Shown here in pieces: positions 18,552 through 25,215 of a DNA stretch of 64,000 nucleotides (the stretch's first letter is position 1; each line of letters opens with the position of its first letter). The notes beneath the pieces are model-generated. The model was not told the origin of the DNA, did no database searches, and saw nothing but the letters and a program-made list of their open reading frames with translations. The position numbers and the translations under genes were made by a program. Source of the DNA: Caballeronia concitans (GTDB lineage Bacteria; Pseudomonadota; Gammaproteobacteria; Burkholderiales; Burkholderiaceae); NCBI RefSeq assembly GCF_001544615.1, contig NZ_FCNV02000012.1, positions 98,708 to 162,707 of the forward strand. The letters run 5' to 3'.

Positions 18552-19004
18552 ATGACTCCGCTTCGCCCGCGATACCGTTCGCGACTGGCCACGGCGCTCT
18601 TCGACTGGCTCAATCCGGTCCCGTATGGCCTCTTCGTCGGCACGCTGATCTTCGACATCATCTATGCGAACACTGCCGTGGTCCTATGGGCCAAGGCGGC
18701 GTCATGGCTCGTGACTGTCGGACTTCTGTTCGCCATCGTTCCGCGTTTCATCAACCTCGGTCATGTATGGTTCGGTCCTCGCGGCACGGTCACGGGCCTG
18801 GAACGTACGGACTTCTGGCTGAATCTCCTCGGCATCGTCGCGGCGATCGTCAATGCTTTCGTGCATTCGCGCGATGGCTACGCGATCATCCCGCTCGCCG
18901 TCATTCTCTCGGTCGTCACCGTTGCGCTGCTGAGCATCGCGCAGGTCGCGCTGGCGCTCGACAAGTACAACCGCTTCAGCCTGCCGGAGGCCGCCCGTGA
19001 ATAA
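18552..19004 (+). CDS. DUF2231-type membrane protein
   Basis: 150 residues with four predicted membrane helices: the segments around LFDWLNPVPYGLFVGTLIFD, AASWLVTVGLLFAIV, FWLNLLGIVAAIVNAFVHS and IIPLAVILSVVTVALLS. This matches the DUF2231 family. Its end overlaps the start of the sorbosone-dehydrogenase-like gene by eight bases. The two form a recurrent pair, so the protein may be a membrane electron acceptor or anchor for that dehydrogenase; that role is inferred. Confidence 0.78.
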   Translation: MTPLRPRYRSRLATALFDWLNPVPYGLFVGTLIFDIIYANTAVVLWAKAASWLVTVGLLFAIVPRFINLGHVWFGPRGTVTGLERTDFWLNLLGIVAAIVNAFVHSRDGYAIIPLAVILSVVTVALLSIAQVALALDKYNRFSLPEAARE

Positions 19005-20310
19005 AGCCATGTTGATCGGCGTCCTTTCGATGGCCATCGCCGCGTGCCTCGCCGGATGCGACGAACGCGCCTCGTACGATTCCGCGCATCAGGCAGGCGG
19101 CAATCCGCCGTTGCCGAGTCCGCACAACTTCTTGAAGCCGCCGATGCAGGTGCCGAAGCACGTCGGCTGGAAGAGCGGCGAAGCGCCCAGGGTCGCCGAC
19201 GGCCTGAAGATCGAGAACATCGCGTCGGGGCTGGAGCATCCGCGTCAGGTGCTTGCGCTGCCGAATGGCGACATACTCGTTGCCGAATCGAGCAGCCCGC
19301 AGGAGGAGCCCGTCACCACGCCGAAGCAGCTGATCGCGGGCATGGTCCAGAGCCGCTCGGGCAAGGAAGCGAAGGGCGGCAATCGCATCACGCTGCTGCG
19401 CCGGGGCAGCGGCGGCGCGTGGGAGAAGCATGTGTTCATCGATCATCTGCATTCGCCGTTCGGCATGCAGTTGATCGGCAATACGCTCTATGTCGCCGAT
19501 ACCGATGCGATCCTCTCCTTCCCGTATCAGACCGGCGCCACGAGCATTGCGCAGCCGGGCGTCGAGCTGACCGATCTGCCGAGCACGGTCAATCATCACT
19601 GGACGAAGGCGCTGCTCGCGAGTCCCGACGGCAAGAAGCTGTATGTGGGCGTCGGATCGAACAGCAATGTCGGCGAGAACGGCCTCGAAGTGGAATATCG
19701 GCGCGCGGTCGTGCTCGAAGTCGATATCGCGACGGGCGGCAGCCGCGTGTTCGCGGCGGGCATTCGCAATCCGACCGGCCTGCAATGGGAGCCGAAGACC
19801 GGCAAGCTGTGGACGGTCGCCAACGAGCGCGACGAGATCGGCGCCGATCTCGTCCCCGACTATCTGACGTCGGTTCAGGAGCACGGCTTCTATGGCTGGC
19901 CTTACAGCTATTACGGGCAACATCTCGATGAGCGCGTGCATCAGCAGCGGCCGGATCTGGTCTCGAAGGCGCTGAAGCCGGATTACGCGATCGGCTCGCA
20001 CGTCGCGCCGCTCGGCCTCCTGTTCTATACCGGCGACAACCTGCCGGCGCAGTATCGCGGTGGCGCGTTCATCGGCGAGCACGGAAGTTGGGATCGCTCG
20101 CCGCTGTCGGGCTATGCGGTCGCGTACGTGGCGTTCGAGAACGGCAAGCCGGTCGGTGCGCCGAAGCCGGTCGTCACAGGGTTTGTTTCCGACGACGAAA
20201 AGGAATTGCGCGGCGCGCCCGTCGGACTGGCGCAGGACAAGGACGGCGCGCTCATCATCGCGGACGACGCGGGCAACGCCGTTTGGCGGGTAACGAAAGC
20301 AGGAGGGTGA
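18997..20310 (+). CDS. L-sorbosone/PQQ-type sugar dehydrogenase lipoprotein
   Basis: 437 residues from GTG 18997, which follows GGAGG. The N-terminus is a lipoprotein signal with lipobox LAGC. The rest is a six-bladed propeller of the glucose/sorbosone dehydrogenase family: GLEHPRQVLALPNGDILVAE near the start, LHSPFGMQLIGNTLYVADTD, GIRNPTGLQWEPKTGKLWTV and FIGEHGSWDRSP. Such enzymes oxidise sugar aldoses in the periplasm with PQQ. Catalytic details cannot be confirmed by eye. It is co-transcribed with the DUF2231 gene. Confidence 0.85.
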   Translation: MNKAMLIGVLSMAIAACLAGCDERASYDSAHQAGGNPPLPSPHNFLKPPMQVPKHVGWKSGEAPRVADGLKIENIASGLEHPRQVLALPNGDILVAESSSPQEEPVTTPKQLIAGMVQSRSGKEAKGGNRITLLRRGSGGAWEKHVFIDHLHSPFGMQLIGNTLYVADTDAILSFPYQTGATSIAQPGVELTDLPSTVNHHWTKALLASPDGKKLYVGVGSNSNVGENGLEVEYRRAVVLEVDIATGGSRVFAAGIRNPTGLQWEPKTGKLWTVANERDEIGADLVPDYLTSVQEHGFYGWPYSYYGQHLDERVHQQRPDLVSKALKPDYAIGSHVAPLGLLFYTGDNLPAQYRGGAFIGEHGSWDRSPLSGYAVAYVAFENGKPVGAPKPVVTGFVSDDEKELRGAPVGLAQDKDGALIIADDAGNAVWRVTKAGG

Positions 20311-20434
20311 CGCCTCGATGAAAAATGATAGAAATGGAAGTTGGTTCAGATGTCCGCCGCCTTCTTGACCCTAAAAAGTCGTAAAAATGGAGGTCAACAG
20401 AGCGAAGACGGTCACATTCCGCTATACTTCAGTT

Positions 20435-20540
20435 CATTGCCGCGCGTCAAATCGCGCGGCAAACCTTTCTCTCAGGTTCTGGCACGGCCCCTCGGATTGG
20501 CCAGAACTTTCAAGCCGGCTCTCGAAGCCGGCTTTTTTTC
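20435..20540 (+). ncRNA. Candidate trans-acting small RNA with three hairpins
   Basis: A TATACT box at 20423-20428 is followed by three stem-loops in a row. Stem 1 pairs 20437-20446 with 20453-20462 (10 perfect pairs, loop TCAAAT). Stem 2 pairs 20476-20483 with 20500-20507. Stem 3 is the terminator at 20513-20533 followed by seven T. No open reading frame with a ribosome site fits inside. The -35 region is weak. The layout is that of a roughly 100-base independently transcribed small RNA; I do not recognise its family. Confidence 0.5.
20513..20539 (+). terminator. Intrinsic terminator
   Basis: Stem AGCCGGCT / AGCCGGCT with loop CTCGA followed by a run of seven T. It ends the candidate small RNA. 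Confidence 0.85.
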
Positions 20541-20589
20541 GCCCTAAATCATCGGCGGTAATAAGGTTATTGCGAAAAACGATGCGACT

Positions 20590-20640
20590 TTGGAACCGGT
20601 TCCAAGGTATTCTGCGCTCGCAGCGTTGGAAACCGTTTTC
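20590..20640. promoter_or_regulatory. Two LacI-type operator-like palindromes
   Basis: TTGGAACCGGTTCCAA at 20590-20605 is a perfect 16-base palindrome with a central CG. TGGAAACCGTTTTC at 20627-20640 is a near match. Their centres are 36 bases apart. Both fit the general LacI/GalR operator shape. No LacI gene is in the window, and the next gene, DUF2000, starts 227 bases away. Confidence 0.4.
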
Positions 20641-20866
20641 GGCCAGCTAGAACCTGAGAGAGCGCCGAGGATCACGAGCAACGGCCGGCGCTGCACCTTC
20701 TTCAAGTGTGAACCGCGCCGTATGCCGTTCGGCGAAAGCGGCGCCGCACGAATCAACCCGCGCCGCCTTCCCGAACCGCGTTCGCATTTTGCGACGCCCC
20801 CGCGCACGCCGGCCTCGCGGCGCCTAACATCGTCTTCCATTCACGATCCGAACCAAGACTCAAGCA

Positions 20867-21277
20867 ATGGAATTCGAAACCAAGGTATCCATCGTCGTGC
20901 TGGACGAACTCGCGATCTGGCAGAAGCTCAACGTCACCGCGTTCCTCGCGACGCGCATCGCGGGTGCAGCGCCCGAAGCGATGGGCGAGCCGTACGAGGA
21001 CGCCGTGGGCCGCAGCCATGCGCGTCTGCTCGGCCAGCCGATGATGATCTACAAGGCCGATCCCGCTGGCTTGTTGCGCGCATGGCGGCAAAGCATCGAA
21101 CGGGAATTGACGCGTGCCGTGTACGTGCGCGCGATGTTCGCGACCGGCCACGATCAGGCGAACCGCGACGCCTTTCGCCAGGAACCGGCTGACGAGCCGG
21201 ACCTCGTGGGTATCGCGATGCGCGGGCCGAAGAAGAGCGTCGACAAGGCCGTGAAAGGACTGGCCCTGCACGACTAG
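20867..21277 (+). CDS. DUF2000 family protein
   Basis: 136 residues. The start VSIVVLDELAIWQKLNVTAFLATRIAG and the end LVGIAMRGPKKSVDKAVKGLALHD match the DUF2000 family, which has a peptidyl-tRNA hydrolase-2-like fold and no proven function. The gene converges on a Lrp/AsnC regulator with nine bases between the stops. Family members are often next to Lrp-type regulators, which may reflect a link to amino acid metabolism. Confidence 0.78.
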   Translation: MEFETKVSIVVLDELAIWQKLNVTAFLATRIAGAAPEAMGEPYEDAVGRSHARLLGQPMMIYKADPAGLLRAWRQSIERELTRAVYVRAMFATGHDQANRDAFRQEPADEPDLVGIAMRGPKKSVDKAVKGLALHD

Positions 21278-21286
21278 GACGATCGC

Positions 21287-21793
21287 CTATTCGGCGGGAC
21301 TCGGCCCGCGCTCCAGATACGTCGAGAGCGCGATATAGCTGCGCGTGCCCGTGAAGCCTTCGATGGAGTGGATGCGTTCGAGCAGATCTTCGAGCGTTTG
21401 CGTATCGCGGGTGCGCACTTTGAGCAGCATGGCGCTCTCGCCCGTCACGGTGTGAATCTCTTCGACATCCGGCAGCTCCTTGAGCGCGAGCAACTGGCGC
21501 GTGACGTTCCAGCTCGTCGTATCGACGTGTACGAACGCGAGCAGCGGACGCCCGAGCTTCGCGCCATCCAGCGACGCGACCGTGGCCGTGATCACGCGTT
21601 CGCGCTTGAGCCGCTTCACGCGCTCATGAACGGCCGGCGGCGACAAATGCAGCGCTTCGCCGAGTTCCGCGTAGCTGCGCGTGGCGTCCTCGGCGAGGAG
21701 GGCGAGCAGCTTGCGGTCGGTGTCGTCGAGACGCGCGGGCGGCGAGTAGGCCTTGCGCATGCTCTGCGCCTTCGGAGTCGTGGCATCAGGCAT
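21287..21793 (-). CDS. Lrp/AsnC family transcriptional regulator
   Basis: 168 residues from Met 21793. An N-terminal helix-turn-helix (LDDTDRKLLALLAEDATRSYAELGEALHLSPPAVHERVKRL) is followed by a RAM ligand domain (HTVTGESAMLLKVRTRDTQTLEDLLERIHSIEG). The reading to 21859 adds 22 unrelated residues. Such proteins respond to amino acids. It converges with DUF2000 and faces the DUF3253 gene across about 120 bases, so it may control that gene and itself. Confidence 0.9.
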   Translation of the reverse strand: MPDATTPKAQSMRKAYSPPARLDDTDRKLLALLAEDATRSYAELGEALHLSPPAVHERVKRLKRERVITATVASLDGAKLGRPLLAFVHVDTTSWNVTRQLLALKELPDVEEIHTVTGESAMLLKVRTRDTQTLEDLLERIHSIEGFTGTRSYIALSTYLERGPSPAE

Positions 21794-21914
21794 TGTTTTG
21801 TTGAATGTCACGTTGTGTCGTAGGAACATCGACTCTAGCAAAGATGCCGGCGTTCCCAATCGGCCTGACGAAGGAAGCGCGTCATGACCACTCCGTCAAG
21901 CGAGCCGTTCCACG

Positions 21915-22181
21915 ATGACCGTATCGAACCTGGACATTGAACGTTGCTTGATCGACTTGCTGAGCCGGCGTGCGGCAACGGCGTCGATCTGTCCGTCGGA
22001 TGTGGCGCGCGCGCTCGTGTCCGATGAAGACGGATGGCGCGCACTGATGCCGTCCGTGCGGCAAACGGCCGCGAAACTGGCGCGCGAGGAAAGGATCTCG
22101 ATCACGCAAGGCAGCGAGACGTTGACGCCGGATCGAATCGATCATGGCCCGATCCGCTTGCGACGTGGCCCCAAGTTCTAG
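21915..22181 (+). CDS. DUF3253 small protein
   Basis: 88 residues with a winged-helix-like pattern: IERCLIDLLSRRAATASICPSDVARALV then WRALMPSVRQTAAKLAREERISITQGSETL, ending GPIRLRRGPKF. This is the DUF3253 family, widespread in Proteobacteria and of unknown role. The fold suggests nucleic acid binding. It is divergent from the Lrp-type gene. Confidence 0.8.
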   Translation: MTVSNLDIERCLIDLLSRRAATASICPSDVARALVSDEDGWRALMPSVRQTAAKLAREERISITQGSETLTPDRIDHGPIRLRRGPKF

Positions 22182-22446
22182 CCATGTTCAATGCCGCACG
22201 GCACGACCACGCCGCTTGATCGTGCCTGGCAGCAGCGTTCACGCCGAATCCGCAGCCGACCGTAGGCAGATCAATGCCTTCCATGAAACATATTTAGGAC
22301 ATTTGATGGTTCAAATGCGATCGACTCAAACCTATCATCGATGCTTGCGGTCACACGGTATCGACGTGGAACGATGCCGGCCAAGGCCGGAGAGTTGTCG
22401 GAACGCGGTGGATCGGCCGCATCACATCATGAAGAGGACTTTGACA

Positions 22447-22638
22447 ATGCAAAAGATCGAGCGCAACGCACTGGCTCACGCGAACATCGCTGGCGGCGCC
22501 GCGAAGAGCGGTACCTTCACCCTTCCGGCTGGCGGCGCGAGCGTGCCGGCTGCCGGCACCACCACGCAAAGCGGCTCGGCCAGTTCGACCATCACCGTCA
22601 ACGGTCAGACGGTCATCAGCCAGACGGTCACGTTCTGA
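22447..22638 (+). CDS. Ser/Thr/Gly-rich 63-residue peptide, unknown
   Basis: A short reading frame starting at ATG 22447, eight bases after GAGGA, and closed by a strong terminator 28 bases downstream. The first 15 residues are charged and helical-looking (MQKIERNALAHANIAGG); the rest alternates Ala, Gly, Ser, Thr and Val, ending NGQTVISQTVTF, like a beta-strand-forming or surface segment. There is a Gly-Gly after residue 15. It has no cysteine. I do not recognise it. It could be a small secreted or structural protein, or a precursor peptide, though no modifying enzyme is adjacent. Confidence 0.5.
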   Translation: MQKIERNALAHANIAGGAAKSGTFTLPAGGASVPAAGTTTQSGSASSTITVNGQTVISQTVTF

Positions 22639-22666
22639 CCGCTCTCAGCCGATAGCCGAAGAAGCA

Positions 22667-22696
22667 AAAGGCGGATCATGCGATCCGCCTTTCTTC
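22667..22696 (+). terminator. Intrinsic terminator after the small peptide gene
   Basis: Stem AAAGGCGGATC / GATCCGCCTTT with loop ATGC, then TTTCTTC. It also reads as a terminator for the minus-strand desaturase gene, whose stop is close by. Confidence 0.85.
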
Positions 22697-22713
22697 ATTC
22701 CGGCGTTCCGGGC

Positions 22714-23625
22714 TCAGGAAGCCTCGATCGCCTTGTCACCGCGCTTCGCGCGCTTTTGCAGTTCCTCCGTCGTTTCGCCTTCGCCGTTCGGCAGCCAGCC
22801 CGGCGGACGGAACACGAAACCCACCGCATCCGACACGCTCTTCGCGTTCACCACGTCCTTCGCGAGGCTCTTCCAGTGCTCCGTTTCCACGACGATCGGA
22901 TTGCGCGAGGTCGTCGGCGTCGTGAGTCCGTAGCGGCAGGGTTCATCCGCGCGCTCCTCGACATACGTGCCGAACAGGCGATCGAAAATAATCAGCACGC
23001 CGCCGAAGTTCGCATCGAGATAGGCCGCGTTCGACGCATGATGCACGCGGTGCGACGAAGGCGTGTTGAGCACGTATTCGAGCCAGCCGAGCTTCGGAAT
23101 CCACGTGGCGTGCAGCCAGAACTGATAGAGCAGGTTGATCGACAGCGCCGCCAGCACCACTTCCGGCCGCACTCCGAACCAGACGAGCGGCGTGAAGAAC
23201 ATCGCAGCGCCGGTGATCTTGCTCGTCCAGCCGAGCCGGTACGCGGAAGAAAGCGTCAGCTGGTTGGGCGAATGATGCACGGCATGCGTCGCCCAGAAGA
23301 ATCGCACCGTGTGCGATACACGGTGATACCAGTAGTAGCAGAACTCCATGCCGATGAAGAGCAGGATCACGGTCAGCGCCGAATTGGTCGTGACCGTGTG
23401 GATGCGATGCTCCCACGCGAAAGCGAACACCGGCGTCGCGAGCGAAAGCGGGAGGAACGCGAGCAGCTTGCGGCCGACGAGATCGGCGAGAGAAATCCAG
23501 ACTTCGTGCCAGTCGAATGCCTTGTCGGTGCCTTTGTGCATGCGGCTCAAGACGAACGCTTCGAGCATTGACGCGGCCAGCACGATGACCAGCACGTATA
23601 TCGATAATTTTCCGATCAGTTCCAT
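22714..23625 (-). CDS. Sterol desaturase/fatty acid hydroxylase family membrane protein
   Basis: A 303-residue membrane enzyme with a non-haem di-iron site marked by His boxes: WYHRVSH, ATHAVHHSPNQ and SHRVHHASN. About four helices precede and separate them. Family members hydroxylate or desaturate lipids. I take Met 23625 (MELIGKLSIYVLV) as start because it begins directly with a membrane helix; Met 23655 adds ten residues without a ribosome site. It has no operon partner. Substrate unknown. Confidence 0.86.
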   Translation of the reverse strand: MELIGKLSIYVLVIVLAASMLEAFVLSRMHKGTDKAFDWHEVWISLADLVGRKLLAFLPLSLATPVFAFAWEHRIHTVTTNSALTVILLFIGMEFCYYWYHRVSHTVRFFWATHAVHHSPNQLTLSSAYRLGWTSKITGAAMFFTPLVWFGVRPEVVLAALSINLLYQFWLHATWIPKLGWLEYVLNTPSSHRVHHASNAAYLDANFGGVLIIFDRLFGTYVEERADEPCRYGLTTPTTSRNPIVVETEHWKSLAKDVVNAKSVSDAVGFVFRPPGWLPNGEGETTEELQKRAKRGDKAIEAS

Positions 23626-23794
23626 GATGTCGCTCTCGGTGAGTTGCGGATGCACGCACTGTAGTGATCGGGCGGATTAAAAACCACGCAGGATTTATGT
23701 CGCGCGATGTCGCGACGTCGGCACGCGCGGCGCGCCCAGCAGCCAGGCGGCTCCGGCGCGCTTTACGAAACGCTTGTCGGTATCGCGCGAGGTC

Positions 23795-23822
23795 TATAAT
23801 ATTGCGAATAATTCCCATTTAC
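23795..23822 (+). promoter_or_regulatory. Promoter with Fur-box-like operator
   Basis: A perfect TATAAT at 23795-23800 is followed directly by TGCGAATAATTCCCATTTAC (23803-23822). This resembles the GCGAATGATTCTCATT-type Fur box of Burkholderia. The site overlaps the likely transcription start, so iron-loaded Fur would block the PepSY gene. Confidence 0.6.
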
Positions 23823-23881
23823 GCAATAGAAGGTCGAATGAGCGCAGCCGCCCCGCATCTCCCGTCGAAGGCATTCCAGGC

Positions 23882-25105
23882 ATGAGGCCGGTTCTCGTTC
23901 GACTGCATCGCTGGTTCGGCGTCGCCTCCGCGCTGTTTCTGTTCGTCTCGGGGCTCACGGGCGCGATCATCGCGTGGGAGCACGAAATCGACGCGGTGCT
24001 CAATCCGTCGTTCTTCCTTGCGCGCACGGACGGCGCGCCGCTGCCGCCGCTCGAACTCGCTCGCCGCGTGGAAGCCGCCGATCCGCGCGTCGAAGTGACG
24101 TATCTGCCGCTCGGCGTCGAGCCGGGGCACACCGCGCAGATGATGGTCTGGCCGCGCACGAATCCGTCGACGGGCGCGCCGTATGCCGTCGATTACAACC
24201 AGATCGCCGTCGATCCGGCCACCGGCGACGTGCAGGCGCGCCGCATGTGGGGCGCGGTATCGCTCGCGCGCATCGATCTGATGCCGTTTCTCTACAAGCT
24301 CCACTACACGCTGCATCTGCCCGTGCTCGGCGGCGTCGATGTCGGCACATGGCTGCTGGGCATCGTCGGGATCGTCTGGTTCCTCGATAGCGGCATCGCG
24401 CTCGTGCTGTCGTTCCCGAGCGTGAAGGCGTGGCGCAAGTCGCTCGCGTTCCGCTTCCGGCGCGGCGGGTATGCGCTGACGTTCGATCTGCACCGCTCCG
24501 GCGGCGTCTGGATTTGGGGCCTGCTGCTGGTGATGGCGCTCACGTCCGTCTCGATGAACCTGAGCGATCCGGTCGTGCGGCCGATCGTTTCCGCGTTCTC
24601 GAAGCTGTCGCCATCGTTCTTCGAAAACGCCGATCTCGTTCGCGCCGGTCCGACGGGCCACGCAACCGTGACGCGCGCGCAGATTCTAGACACCGCCGCG
24701 CGCGATGCGAAGCGCGAAAACATCGCGGAGCCGATGGGCGCGCTGTACTACGTTCCCGCCATGCAGGCGTACGGCGTCGGCTTTTTCGCGCCGGGGCGCG
24801 ATCACGGCGACGGCGGCCTCGGCAACGCGTGGCTGTACTACAACGGGCACACGGGCGCGCTCGCGGGATCGTCGATTCCGGGGCGCGGCTCGGCCGGCGA
24901 CATCTTCATGCAGGCGCAGTTTCCGCTGCATTCGGGGCGCATCGTCGGGATCGCGGGGCGGATTCTCGTCAGCGCGGTGGGCGTCGCCGTGGCCGTTCTG
25001 AGCGCGACCGGACTCCTCATCTGGATGCGAAAACGCGCGGCGCGGCGGCATTCGGCGGCGGCAGCGGACGCGCGGGCGCCGCGGGGGCGGTCGTTGTCGT
25101 CGTGA
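23882..25105 (+). CDS. PepSY-associated TM protein (iron uptake, FegA/FsrB type)
   Basis: 407 residues. MRPVLVRLHRWFGVASALFLFVSGLTGAIIAWEHEID is the standard start of PepSY-TM proteins that sit in the inner membrane beside siderophore receptors and probably reduce imported ferric siderophore. Four membrane helices are seen near 10-35, 150-175, 200-225 and 350-375. The start is ATG 23882. It lies 110 bases before a TonB siderophore receptor and behind a Fur-box-like promoter, so it belongs to the same iron system. Confidence 0.85.
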   Translation: MRPVLVRLHRWFGVASALFLFVSGLTGAIIAWEHEIDAVLNPSFFLARTDGAPLPPLELARRVEAADPRVEVTYLPLGVEPGHTAQMMVWPRTNPSTGAPYAVDYNQIAVDPATGDVQARRMWGAVSLARIDLMPFLYKLHYTLHLPVLGGVDVGTWLLGIVGIVWFLDSGIALVLSFPSVKAWRKSLAFRFRRGGYALTFDLHRSGGVWIWGLLLVMALTSVSMNLSDPVVRPIVSAFSKLSPSFFENADLVRAGPTGHATVTRAQILDTAARDAKRENIAEPMGALYYVPAMQAYGVGFFAPGRDHGDGGLGNAWLYYNGHTGALAGSSIPGRGSAGDIFMQAQFPLHSGRIVGIAGRILVSAVGVAVAVLSATGLLIWMRKRAARRHSAAAADARAPRGRSLSS

Positions 25106-25152
25106 GCGCGGACTGCCGCGGGGTTGCGCGACCGCAAATTTCGCGCATTTTG

Positions 25153-25173
25153 AAATGATAACAAGTATCATTT
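25153..25173 (+). promoter_or_regulatory. Fur box before the siderophore receptor
   Basis: AAATGATA and TATCATTT form a perfect 8-base inverted repeat around ACAAG, a typical ferric uptake regulator site, 43 bases before the receptor reading frame. It suggests the receptor has its own iron-repressed promoter besides that of the upstream gene. Confidence 0.65.
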
Positions 25174-25215
25174 ACGTTAAAATTCCGCGCACAGTCGAGC
25201 CGCCGTCCGCACAGG

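Larger units (their letters stand above)
20311..20866 (+). other. Intergenic stretch with RNA-like and operator-like elements
   Basis: 556 bases with no supported protein gene. It holds a candidate small RNA gene (about 20435-20540) and two operator-like palindromes (20590-20640). The remaining 220 bases before the DUF2000 gene show nothing I can name. Confidence 0.6.
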
